From: Curtobacterium sp. 9128
GTDB lineage: Bacteria; Actinomycetota; Actinomycetes; Actinomycetales; Microbacteriaceae
NCBI RefSeq assembly: GCF_900086645.1
Contig: NZ_LT576451.1
Coordinates: 2,418,001-2,482,000, forward strand
Length of the DNA stretch: 64,000 bases
Direction of reading: 5' to 3'
Part shown: in pieces, positions 15,168-22,896 of the stretch
Layout: each line of letters opens with the position of its first letter
How positions within the stretch are numbered: position 1 is the stretch's first letter
The notes under the pieces: generated by a model
What the model was told of the DNA's origin: nothing
Seen by the model: the letters and a program-made list of their open reading frames with translations, nothing else
Database searches by the model: none
Translations under genes and position numbers: made by a program

Positions 15168-16417
15168 CGAGCACGCCGCCGGCCACGCGCCGTGGCTTCG
15201 CAGGCTCGGCGATGGCGGTACCGGCGTTCCGACGGCTCTGGCTCGCGGGGCTCGTGTCGGACACCGGCGACTGGCTGATGTTCATCGCGTTGCCGCTCGT
15301 CGTCCTCCGGCTCTCCGGATCGGCCGTCGGGACGTCGTTCGCGTTCCTCCTCGAACTCGCCCCGCCCGTGCTGCTCGCCCCGGTCGTCGCGCGGGTCACC
15401 GACCGGCTGCCACACCGGCGCGTGATGGTCGTCGCGATGCTCGGTCAGGCCCTCACCCTCCTGCCGCTGCTCCTCGTGCACGACCGGTCGGAGCTGCCGC
15501 TCGTCTACGCCGTCATCGTCGCGCAGGCGTCGTTCGGCGCGTTCTTCCTGCCGGCCAAGAACGCGCTCCTCCCGACGCTCGTCGGGCTCGATCGGGCGAA
15601 CTCGGCGAATGCCCTCGTCGGGCTGAACAACGACCTCGGCCGGATCATCGGTGGCCCGCTCGGCGGCGTGCTGCTCGCGGTCGGGTCCATCGGCACGGTG
15701 GCGCTCGTCGACGTGGCCTCGTACGTCGTCGCCGCTGCCCTCGTCCTCAGCGTGCCGCACGGGCGACGCGTCGATCCGGCTCCGCCTGCTTCCCCCATCC
15801 CGATCGGACCGAACACCGGCGGCGTCCTCCGTGCCCTTTGCGACCGTGCAACGCGGCACCTGGTCCTGGTGAGCACGGTCGCGTCGATCGCGCAGGGGCT
15901 CTTCCTCGTCCTGTTCGTCTTCTTCGTGACCGACGTCATCCGTGGCGACGCGGCAGACGTCGGCCTGCTGCGTGGAGTACAGGCGATCGGGGCGATCGGC
16001 GCCGGCCTCGCACTGGGGGTCCTCGGCGCGAGGATCAACGCCCTCCGGCTCGCCCTCATCGGTGCGAGCACGTTCACGGTGATCACCGTCCTCGTGTGGA
16101 ACGCGTCGTTCGTCACCCACGCCGTGCCGGTCTACGCCGTGCTCTTCGCGACGATCGGTGTGCCCGCGGTGTTCATGGGCGCCGGACTCACGAGTCTGCT
16201 GCAGCAGGCGGTCGACGGCGCAGTCCGTGGGACGGCGTTCGCTGCGCTCGGGCTCGGGCAAGCGGTCGGTCAGGCGATCGGGATCACCGTCGCCGGTCTC
16301 CTCCAGGAACCGCTCGGCACCCTGCCGCTGCTGGAGGTCCAAGCCGCCGCCTACGCGATCACCGCGGTGCTGGCGTTCGTCCTGCTCCCACGGCGGTTCC
16401 GCAGCACTCCCGGCTGA
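15164..16417 (+). CDS. MFS transporter (exporter-like)
   Basis: A 417-residue, 12-helix major facilitator protein. The opening FRRLWLAGLVSDTGDWLMFIALPLVV and the loop VARVTDRLPHRRVMV (motif A between helices 2 and 3) place it with the EntS/multidrug-type exporters; LNNDLGRIIGGPLGGVLL is the conserved helix 5 region. It shares four bases with the regulator upstream, so the two form an inducible efflux unit like other regulator-MFS pairs. Substrate unknown. Transcription probably ends at the hairpin at 16450-16507. Confidence 0.85.
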   Translation: MTSTPPATRRGFAGSAMAVPAFRRLWLAGLVSDTGDWLMFIALPLVVLRLSGSAVGTSFAFLLELAPPVLLAPVVARVTDRLPHRRVMVVAMLGQALTLLPLLLVHDRSELPLVYAVIVAQASFGAFFLPAKNALLPTLVGLDRANSANALVGLNNDLGRIIGGPLGGVLLAVGSIGTVALVDVASYVVAAALVLSVPHGRRVDPAPPASPIPIGPNTGGVLRALCDRATRHLVLVSTVASIAQGLFLVLFVFFVTDVIRGDAADVGLLRGVQAIGAIGAGLALGVLGARINALRLALIGASTFTVITVLVWNASFVTHAVPVYAVLFATIGVPAVFMGAGLTSLLQQAVDGAVRGTAFAALGLGQAVGQAIGITVAGLLQEPLGTLPLLEVQAAAYAITAVLAFVLLPRRFRSTPG

Positions 16418-16449
16418 CGACCGGCATCGCGGTGGCCGACCGGCGCGGC

Positions 16450-16507
16450 CATCCGCCGGACGGGAGGCTCGGTGCCGGCCCGCACCGTGCCTCCCGTCCG
16501 GCGGATG
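16450..16507. terminator. Long perfect hairpin (terminator or dispersed palindrome)
   Basis: Nineteen-bp perfect arms (16450-16468 and 16489-16507) containing GGACGGGAGGC, with a second 6-bp stem CGGTGC/GCACCG nested in the loop. No T run. Follows the MFS gene. Confidence 0.75.
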
Positions 16508-16526
16508 CGGGCCTACGATCGCTGGT

Positions 16527-16580
16527 ATGCGTGTGGCGATCACCGGAGGGACGGGCGTCGAGCGGGACGCTCGGGTGTGA
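16527..16580 (+). pseudogene. 17-codon remnant or leader ORF before the response regulator
   Basis: An ATG ORF encoding MRVAITGGTGVERDARV. The first ten residues equal the usual start of NAD-dependent epimerase/SDR proteins (the GGTG dinucleotide-binding loop), after which similarity stops. A -10-like TACGAT at 16514-16519 ends seven bases before the ATG, and the stop is one base before the response-regulator GTG, so it could now act as a leader peptide coupled to that gene. Confidence 0.4.
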
Positions 16581-16581
16581 C

Positions 16582-17262
16582 GTGGCGAACATCCTGGTGG
16601 TCGAGGACGACCCGGAGATGCGGTCGCTCGTCGAACGAGGGCTGACCGGCGAGGGGCACACGGTCACCGTCGTGGGCGACGGGATCGCCGCGCTCGTCGC
16701 CGCGCGCGCACAGTCGTTCGACGCGGCTGCGATCGACGTGATGCTGCCCGAGATGACCGGGTTCGAGGTCTGCCGACGACTCCGAGAGCTCGGGGAGGAC
16801 TTCCCGGTGGTGCTCGTCACCGCACGTGACGCCGTGGACGACCGGGTCTTCGGACTCGACTCCGGTGCCGACGACTACCTGACGAAGCCCTTCGCGATCG
16901 CCGAACTCAACGCCCGCATCCGCGCCCACCTCCGGCGGCGAGCTGCCGGGACCGCGACGATCGTGGAGGCGGGGACGGTCCGGCTGGACACCGTCGCGGT
17001 CCGGGCCTCGGTCCGCGGCCGCGACATGCCCCTGAGCGTCAAGGAGTTCTCGTTGCTCCGGTTCCTCGTCCAGGGGTCGCCGTCGCCGCGGACGCGAGCG
17101 GACGTGCTGCGGGAGGTGTGGGGGAGCGCCGAGCACTTCGACCCCACGATCGTCGACCAGTACGTCAGCTACGTGCGCAAGAAGCTGCACGCAGCAGGGG
17201 CCGACGTCGCGATCCGCACGGTCCGCGGCGTCGGGTACGCGCTCGAGGTCGTCGCGTCCTGA
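16582..17262 (+). CDS. OmpR-family response regulator
   Basis: A 226-residue regulator. The receiver (residues 1-115) opens MANILVVEDDPEMRSL, has the phosphoacceptor Asp at 52 (IDVMLPEMTG) and the conserved Lys in YLTKPF; residues about 130-226 form the winged-helix DNA-binding domain (SVKEFSLLRFLV, VDQYVSYVRKKL, IRTVRGVGYAL). GTG start one base after a small ORF. The stop overlaps the kinase start. Target genes are unknown; the flavoprotein operon downstream at 18765 is a candidate by position only. Confidence 0.92.
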   Translation: MANILVVEDDPEMRSLVERGLTGEGHTVTVVGDGIAALVAARAQSFDAAAIDVMLPEMTGFEVCRRLRELGEDFPVVLVTARDAVDDRVFGLDSGADDYLTKPFAIAELNARIRAHLRRRAAGTATIVEAGTVRLDTVAVRASVRGRDMPLSVKEFSLLRFLVQGSPSPRTRADVLREVWGSAEHFDPTIVDQYVSYVRKKLHAAGADVAIRTVRGVGYALEVVAS

Positions 17263-18659
17263 TGAACGTCTTCCGTCGACTGTCCATCCGCGCCCGTATC
17301 ACGCTCGGGAGCCTCGTCGTCGGGGCCGTCGTACTGTGCGGCGTCGCCGTGGTGCTGCACGTGCAGATCGAGCGCGCGTCGCTGGCGTCGGACGCGTCGC
17401 TCGCGTCCGGCGACGCCGCCCCGTTCGTCTCGGACCTCCTCCACAACCCGGACGAGCCACCGGGCCGGCCCGCCGAGGGTGTCCTCGTCGGCATCCGTTC
17501 CGCTTCGGGACGGTGGGTGGTCGACTCGCTCCCAGCGAACGTGCGGTCCGTGCTGCCCACGGACGTCCCCGAAGGCGGAGTGACGCTCCGCACGGATGCC
17601 GGGCACCGGGTGATGACCGTGGTGGGCGCCCCGGTGGTGAACGACGACGGGGCCTTCGTGGTCTGGGCGGCGCACGACGGTCGTGCCGGCGAGGAGACGG
17701 TCGCGCGCGTCGACCGGTCGCTCGCGGTCGGTACGGTCCTCGCGCTGCTCGCGTTCGGCGCGGCCGCGTGGCTCCTGTCGACCCTCGCACTCCGACCCGT
17801 CGGGCGGATGCGCCGCACCGCCGAGGACCTCAGCGCCGGCAAGACGAGCGGGCACCTGCCGGTCGGGACGTCCGACGACGAACTCGCGGCGCTCGCGCGG
17901 ACGCTGAACGCCTTCATCGACCGGCAGCGGGAGAACGCCGAGCGGGAGCGTCGGATGGTCTCGGACGCGAGCCACGAACTCCGGACCCCGCTGGCCGCGC
18001 TCACCGCCCGGCTGGAGTTGGCGCACCGGTCGGCAGGCGACGCGGACGCGCTCGCCCGGGAGCTGCAGGCCGCTGAGGACGACGCCGCGCGGCTGGTGGC
18101 CCTCGCGAACACGATGCTCGAGCTGAGCCGGCTCGACGAGGCGGAGCCGGCGCCGCCGACCGCCGCCGCCGACCTCGTCACCGAGCTCATGGGCTCGATC
18201 GACCGGGCGCGGGCGGCACACGGCGCGGGAGACCGCGACATCGACTTCTCGGTCGCCGTCGACGCTCCGGACGAGCGGTACGGGGTCGAACCGGCAGCGT
18301 TCGCACGGGTCGTCGACAACCTCGTCGCCAACGCCGTCGCCGCGGGGGACGCCCGCGGCGTGGTCCGGGTGCAGCTCGAACAGGATGCGACGCGCCGGCT
18401 CGTGCTGCGCGTGGTGGACGACGGCCACGGGATCCCGGAGGGCTTCCTGCCGAAGGCCTTCGAGCGGTTCGCCCGAGCCGACAGTTCACGTCGGACGGCG
18501 TCGAGCGGGAACAGTACCGGGAGCGGTCTCGGGCTCGCGCTCGTCCGTGGGATCGCCGAACGGGCCGGCGGGACCGCGTCGCTCCGGAACGGCGAGGAGC
18601 GCGGCGCGGTCGCGACGGTCGTGCTGCCCAGCACCGAAGCCGATCCACGGCGAGCCTGA
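17262..18659 (+). CDS. Sensor histidine kinase with HAMP domain
   Basis: A 465-residue membrane kinase coupled to the preceding regulator (TGATG). Transmembrane helix 1 is at about 16-36 (LGSLVVGAVVLCGVAVVL), an extracellular sensor domain of about 110 residues follows, helix 2 is at about 155-175, then HAMP (LRPVGRMRRTAEDLSAGK), the H box SDASHELRTPLAAL with the phosphorylated His, the N box NLVANAV, and G boxes DDGHGIP and GSGLGLALVRGI. All catalytic motifs are intact. Signal unknown. Confidence 0.92.
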   Translation: MNVFRRLSIRARITLGSLVVGAVVLCGVAVVLHVQIERASLASDASLASGDAAPFVSDLLHNPDEPPGRPAEGVLVGIRSASGRWVVDSLPANVRSVLPTDVPEGGVTLRTDAGHRVMTVVGAPVVNDDGAFVVWAAHDGRAGEETVARVDRSLAVGTVLALLAFGAAAWLLSTLALRPVGRMRRTAEDLSAGKTSGHLPVGTSDDELAALARTLNAFIDRQRENAERERRMVSDASHELRTPLAALTARLELAHRSAGDADALARELQAAEDDAARLVALANTMLELSRLDEAEPAPPTAAADLVTELMGSIDRARAAHGAGDRDIDFSVAVDAPDERYGVEPAAFARVVDNLVANAVAAGDARGVVRVQLEQDATRRLVLRVVDDGHGIPEGFLPKAFERFARADSSRRTASSGNSTGSGLGLALVRGIAERAGGTASLRNGEERGAVATVVLPSTEADPRRA

Positions 18660-18764
18660 TCACTCGAAGTCTCGAACGAAGTCCACGTCCCGTTCCGGGT
18701 TCCTCCCAAGGGCCGGTGTCGATGCTGAGCGTCACCCGATCACATGCTGGAGAGGAACGAGCCG

Positions 18765-20201
18765 ATGATCGACACCGCTCGGCCCACGGCCCACCCGCTC
18801 GCAGCGGCCCCTGCCACCGAACCCCTCGCCGTCGCCGCGCGTCGTCGCGACCGGTCCCGACGTCGTCGCAGTGCGACGACCGACCTGCTCGGGATCCTCG
18901 CCTGGACCTCTGCCGCGGTCGCCGTCGCGTTGTGGCTCGCGTCACCCGGATCGCACTCGGTCGTCGGCATCGGTGGGTGGCTCACCGATGCCGGCATCGT
19001 CGCCGGGCTGATCGCGACCGACCTCGTCCTCGTGATGCTGGTGCTCGCCGCCCGGGTGCCGCTCGTCGACCGCACCTTCGGGCAGGACACGGCGATCGCG
19101 GTCCACCGATCGCTCGGCAAGCCGGTGCTGTACCTGCTGCTGGCGCACGGAGCGCTCCTGACGCTCGGTTACGGCGCGTCGGCGGGCACCGGGCCGATCG
19201 CCGAGACGATCGCGCTCTTCTCGACGCCGGACATGCCGCTGGCGTACCTCGGGCTCGGCCTGTTCGTCGCGGTCGTGGTGTCCTCGCTCGTCGCCGTGCG
19301 TCGGCGCCTACCGTACGAGGCCTGGCACGTCATCCACCTGCTCAGCTACGCGGCGGTGCTCGTCGCGCTGCCGCACATGCTGAGCGCGGGCAGCGTGCTC
19401 GCGGCAGGGACGTGGCAGCGGGCGTACTGGATCGCGCTGTACGTCCTCGCGCTCGGGCTCATCGCCGTGTACCGGTTCGCGGTGCCGTTCGTCGTGACCG
19501 TCCGGCACCGGATCCGCGTCGTCGGCGTGGAGCCCATCGCCCCCGGTGTCGTGTCGATCCACCTCGCCGGGCGCGACCTCGACCGACTCGGCGCGCGCGG
19601 CGGACAGTACGGCGTCTGGCGGTTCTGGACGGCGACGACCTGGTGGCACGCCCACCCGGTGTCGTTCTCGGCGGTGCCCCGACGTGACCGGGCCCGCATC
19701 ACCGTCCGGGACCTCGGCGCGGGGTCGTCGCGACTGGGGCGGATCCGGCCGGGGGCGTTCGTCTCGCTCGAGGGTCCGTACGGCCTCTTCACGAGCCGCG
19801 CCCGGACGGCGCCGTACCTGGCGCTCGTGGCCTCGGGGATCGGGATCACGCCCGTCCGCGCGTTGCTGGAGGACACCGACCTCCGACCGGGCGAGGCGAC
19901 GGTGCTCCTGCGAGGGCGCGATGCGCAGCAGCAGTACCTCTGGCGGGAGACCGCCGATCTGGCGGCGACGACGGGCACCCGGCTCTTCGCGATGGTCGGA
20001 CACCGTGCTCGGTCCCGAGCGACCTGGATGCCCGAGGAGGACCTCCGTCGCGGCGTCACCCTGCTGTCGGTCTTCCCGCGGCTGCTCGAGTCGGACCTGT
20101 ACGTCTGCGGGCCCCGCGCCTGGTCGGACCTCGTCGTCCGCGAGGCCCGGCTCGCAGGGGTCCCCGAACACCAGATCCACCAGGAACGGTTCAAGTCATG
20201 A
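18765..20201 (+). CDS. Ferric reductase-like membrane flavoprotein (FRD/FNR fusion)
   Basis: A 478-residue protein from the ATG at 18765, chosen over one 21 bases earlier because AGAGGAAC precedes it. Residues about 50-235 form a six-helix ferric-reductase-like haem domain with HRSLGKPVLYLLLAHGALL and EAWHVIHLLSYAAVLVALPH (haem-ligand histidines), and 240-478 form an FAD/NAD(P)-binding reductase module (HAHPVSFSAVPR, GPYGLF, LVASGIGITPVRALL, YVCGPRAW). It would pass electrons from NAD(P)H across the membrane. Overlap with the FMN-binding protein gene, followed by apbE, suggests that protein is the acceptor. Confidence 0.85.
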   Translation: MIDTARPTAHPLAAAPATEPLAVAARRRDRSRRRRSATTDLLGILAWTSAAVAVALWLASPGSHSVVGIGGWLTDAGIVAGLIATDLVLVMLVLAARVPLVDRTFGQDTAIAVHRSLGKPVLYLLLAHGALLTLGYGASAGTGPIAETIALFSTPDMPLAYLGLGLFVAVVVSSLVAVRRRLPYEAWHVIHLLSYAAVLVALPHMLSAGSVLAAGTWQRAYWIALYVLALGLIAVYRFAVPFVVTVRHRIRVVGVEPIAPGVVSIHLAGRDLDRLGARGGQYGVWRFWTATTWWHAHPVSFSAVPRRDRARITVRDLGAGSSRLGRIRPGAFVSLEGPYGLFTSRARTAPYLALVASGIGITPVRALLEDTDLRPGEATVLLRGRDAQQQYLWRETADLAATTGTRLFAMVGHRARSRATWMPEEDLRRGVTLLSVFPRLLESDLYVCGPRAWSDLVVREARLAGVPEHQIHQERFKS

Positions 20202-20668
20202 GGGCGCGCGCCGTCGTCGGGGGGATCGTGTCGTCGATCGCGGTCCTCGTCATCGGCTGGCAGCTCGGCGGCCAGCCTGCCGTCACCGCGCCGTCGCAGA
20301 GTACGACGTCCGGCAGCTCCGCGTCGGGGAGCGGATCGTCGGGGAGCGGGTCCTCCGGCAGCACGGCGTCGGGCACCGGCGGGGCGTCCGTCTCGGGCAC
20401 GTTCACCGGTGATGCCACCCAGACCCGGTACGGCCCCGTGCAGGTCCGGATCACCGTCGCGGGTGGCAAGATCACCGACGTCACCGCCCTGCAGCTCACC
20501 GACCACGACGGTCGATCCGTGCAGATCAGCCAGCAGGCGGCACCGATCCTCCGGCAGGAGGCCCTCGCCGCACAGTCCGCCTCGATCCAGGCCGTGAGCG
20601 GCGCGACCTTCACCAGCGAGGGGTACACGACTTCGCTCCAGTCCGCGATCGACAAGGCGGGACTGTGA
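20198..20668 (+). CDS. FMN-binding domain protein, membrane-anchored
   Basis: A 156-residue exported protein: N-terminal anchor (residues 4-22), a Ser/Gly linker (about 33-66) and an FMN-binding domain. Near the C-terminus SGATFTS (134-140) matches the motif in which ApbE attaches FMN by a phosphoester bond to the last Thr (here Thr139), as in NqrC/RnfG. The ATG overlaps the reductase stop and its own stop overlaps apbE, so the three genes form one unit: reductase, carrier and flavin transferase. Probably an extracytoplasmic one-flavin electron carrier. Confidence 0.88.
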   Translation: MRARAVVGGIVSSIAVLVIGWQLGGQPAVTAPSQSTTSGSSASGSGSSGSGSSGSTASGTGGASVSGTFTGDATQTRYGPVQVRITVAGGKITDVTALQLTDHDGRSVQISQQAAPILRQEALAAQSASIQAVSGATFTSEGYTTSLQSAIDKAGL

Positions 20669-21411
20669 ACGACGTCCTGACCTTCGAGACGATGGGGACC
20701 GTCGTCAGTCTCCGCGGAGCGACCGCGGCGGCTGCGTCCGAGGTCCGCGCCGTGTTCGCGGGCTACGACCGCCGGTACAGCCTCTACGACCCGTCATCGG
20801 TCCTCAGTCGGGTGGCCGACGGCACGATCCGGCTCCCCGACACCCCGGAGCAGGTCCGCGACGTGTACGCACTTGCTCTGGACTGGCGGGAGCGGACCGG
20901 CGGCGCGTTCACTCCGCACCGCCCCGACGGCGTGGTCGACCTCTCCGGGGTCGTGAAGGCACTCGCCATCCGCGACGCGGGAGCGGTGCTGGACGAGGCG
21001 GGTGCCGACTGGATGATCAGCGCCGGCGGCGACGTGCTCGTCCGTGGGATGCACCGCGGTGTCGAGCCGTGGAGCGTCGGGGTGGTCGACCCGGCGCACC
21101 GCGACACGGTCGTCGGCGTCGTCCGTCTCGACGCGCCCCGCCGTGCGGTCGCGACCTCCGGGACCGCCGAACGCGGCGACCACATCTGGCGACGCACGGC
21201 TCCGACGTTCGTGCAGGCGACCGTGGTCGCCGACGACGTCGTCACCGCCGACGTGCTCGCCACCGCGATCGTCGCCGGCGACGAGGAGGACCTCGGTCGG
21301 TTCACGAGCGACGTCGACGTCGACGTCTTGGCCTTCGGGGCGGACGGGAGGGTCTGGGTCACGCCCGGTGCGTCCTCCTGGGTCACCACCGGTGCGGCAC
21401 AGGTGCCCTGA
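20665..21411 (+). CDS. apbE: FAD:protein FMN transferase ApbE
   Basis: A 248-residue ApbE-family enzyme that transfers FMN from FAD to a Thr in exported flavoproteins. Visible family features are TFETMGTVVSLRG at the N-terminus, VVDLSGVVKALAI (the usual DLGGIAKGYA region, somewhat diverged), WMISAGGDVLVRG, and VATSGTAERGDH. It is shorter than Gram-negative ApbE (about 340) and has no signal peptide or lipobox, so it would act in the cytoplasm, as do many actinobacterial ApbE proteins. GTG start overlapping the FMN-binding protein it presumably modifies. Confidence 0.88.
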   Translation: MNDVLTFETMGTVVSLRGATAAAASEVRAVFAGYDRRYSLYDPSSVLSRVADGTIRLPDTPEQVRDVYALALDWRERTGGAFTPHRPDGVVDLSGVVKALAIRDAGAVLDEAGADWMISAGGDVLVRGMHRGVEPWSVGVVDPAHRDTVVGVVRLDAPRRAVATSGTAERGDHIWRRTAPTFVQATVVADDVVTADVLATAIVAGDEEDLGRFTSDVDVDVLAFGADGRVWVTPGASSWVTTGAAQVP

Positions 21412-21428
21412 TCGGCCCGCGGAGCCGA

Positions 21429-21467
21429 CGGCAGCCCCGACGGACCGTCGTCCGGCAGGGGCTGCCG
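21429..21467. terminator. Bidirectional hairpin between apbE and the convergent gene
   Basis: Arms CGGCAGCCCC (21429-21438) and GGGGCTGCCG (21458-21467), with a smaller GACG/CGTC stem inside the loop. Confidence 0.65.
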
Positions 21468-21472
21468 ACCAG

Positions 21473-22066
21473 TCAGGAACCGCTGGTCGGCGAAGCGCTC
21501 GGCGCATCCGTGGACTGCTTCGGGGCGTCCTTCGGCGGCTTCGGGGCATCGGTCGGGTTCGGAGCGGCAGCGGCGCCGTCCGGTGCGGGCCCGTCCTTCG
21601 GCGGGGTGGGTGCTGCAGCTGCCGGTCCTCCGCCGGCACCCGGAGCGCAGGTACCGGCCGGTCCGCCCGCCGCACCGGGTCCCGCCGCACCGGGTCCCGC
21701 CGCGCCGGGTCCTGCTACACCCGGCGTCGGTGCGCCCGTCGGCGCGCCCGTCGGTGCTCCGGATGGAGCGCCCGACGGCTTGCCCGAGGGTGCGCCGGAC
21801 GGGGCTGCCACCGGCGTGCTCCCGCCGTCGCCACCGGCCGCTACCGCCGCGGTCACCCCGACGCCGCCGATCAGCACGGCGACGATCGCCGCGCCGATCC
21901 CGATCCGCCGCCCGAGACGACGGGGTCGGTCGGTGGCGGACGCCGGAGCCGGGGCCTCGGCGGCGGCGAACTGCTCGGTCGGCTGCGCGCCCTGGCCGAA
22001 GCCGCCTCGCGGGTACTCCCGTGTCGGTTCGTCGTGCTGGTTCTGGTTCTCGTTCTCGTTCGCCAT
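21473..22066 (-). CDS. Membrane-anchored Pro/Ala/Gly-rich protein
   Basis: A 197-residue protein with an Asn/Glu-rich cytoplasmic start, a Pro/Ala stretch, one membrane helix (about 58-80, IGIGAAIVAVLIGGVGVTAAVAAGG) and an extracellular tail of low-complexity repeats: PSGAPSGKPSGAPSG, then PTGAPTG and several GPGAA units, ending in a Ser/Thr/Pro-rich segment. One Cys lies in GTCAPG. Such tails extend through the cell wall. GGAGA four bases before the ATG. It is divergent from a two-component system, with a direct repeat in the shared promoter region, so it may be that system's target. No family recognised. Confidence 0.7.
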   Translation of the reverse strand: MANENENQNQHDEPTREYPRGGFGQGAQPTEQFAAAEAPAPASATDRPRRLGRRIGIGAAIVAVLIGGVGVTAAVAAGGDGGSTPVAAPSGAPSGKPSGAPSGAPTGAPTGAPTPGVAGPGAAGPGAAGPGAAGGPAGTCAPGAGGGPAAAAPTPPKDGPAPDGAAAAPNPTDAPKPPKDAPKQSTDAPSASPTSGS

Positions 22067-22139
22067 GGTGTCTCCACTTCGTCGTCCGGCGGTGCCGGGG
22101 CGGCTGTGCTGCCGACGTGGACCACGGTCGAAGTCGAAT

Positions 22140-22158
22140 CTGAAGCATGACTGAAGCA
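22140..22158. promoter_or_regulatory. Direct repeat, candidate response-regulator box
   Basis: CTGAAGCA occurs at 22140 and again at 22151, an 11-bp period, in the intergenic region shared by the Pro/Ala-rich gene and the two-component system. OmpR-type regulators typically bind such head-to-tail repeats. Confidence 0.45.
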
Positions 22159-22218
22159 CAGGTGCTCCCCAGGTCGTTCCAGGCTTCGTGATCGAATCGC
22201 GGACGTACGGTGTCCGCC

Positions 22219-22896
22219 GTGCCCAGTCCAGCCCGCGTCCTGCTCATCGACGACGACGAGACCATCCGTGTCTCCGTCGCACGCTCCCTCCGCGACGAGG
22301 GACTGGTCGTGCTCGACGCTCCCGACGGCTCCGGGCTCCACCGGGACCTCGCGGCGTTCGTCCCGGACCTCGTGGTCCTGGACTGGATGCTCCCCGGTGC
22401 GAGCGGGATCCAGCTCGCCGGCAGCGTGCGGACCTCGTCGGACGCTGCCATCGTGATGCTGACCGCCCGGGACGACGTCGAGGACCGGCTCAGGGGGTTC
22501 GCCGAGGGCGCTGACGACTACGTCGTGAAGCCGTTCGCGATCGCGGAACTCGTCGCCAGGGTCACCGCGGTCCTCCGCCGCCGTGGTCGGGTGCCCGCCG
22601 TGATCGAGGTCGGTGACCTGGTCCTCGACCCCGACGCCGCGGTCGCCCGTCGTGCCGGTGTCGTGCTCGAGCTCACCGCGACCGAGTTCCGACTGCTCGC
22701 CTTCCTCGCCGAGAGCCGCGGCCGGACCCTGTCGAAGGGGCAGATCCTGACGCAGGTGTGGGGGTACGACAGCGTCGACCCGAACCTCGTCGAGGTCCAC
22801 CTCAGCGCGCTCCGGCGGAAGATGGAAGTGCACGGCCCACGACTCGTCCACACGGTGCGCGGTCTCGGGTACCGATTGAGTGCGGTGGCGGCGTGA
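22219..22896 (+). CDS. OmpR-family response regulator
   Basis: A 225-residue regulator: receiver with acidic triad DDD at 11-13, phosphoacceptor Asp55 (VLDWMLPG) and Lys in YVVKPF, then a winged helix (ELTATEFRLLAFLA, VEVHLSALRRKM, VHTVRGLGYRL). The GTG at 22219 is preferred to one at 22210 because TACGGT at 22206-22211 looks like a -10 that overlaps the earlier codon; transcription would then start close to 22219 and the mRNA would be leaderless, as at csrA and 24480. The stop overlaps the kinase gene. Confidence 0.92.
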   Translation: MPSPARVLLIDDDETIRVSVARSLRDEGLVVLDAPDGSGLHRDLAAFVPDLVVLDWMLPGASGIQLAGSVRTSSDAAIVMLTARDDVEDRLRGFAEGADDYVVKPFAIAELVARVTAVLRRRGRVPAVIEVGDLVLDPDAAVARRAGVVLELTATEFRLLAFLAESRGRTLSKGQILTQVWGYDSVDPNLVEVHLSALRRKMEVHGPRLVHTVRGLGYRLSAVAA

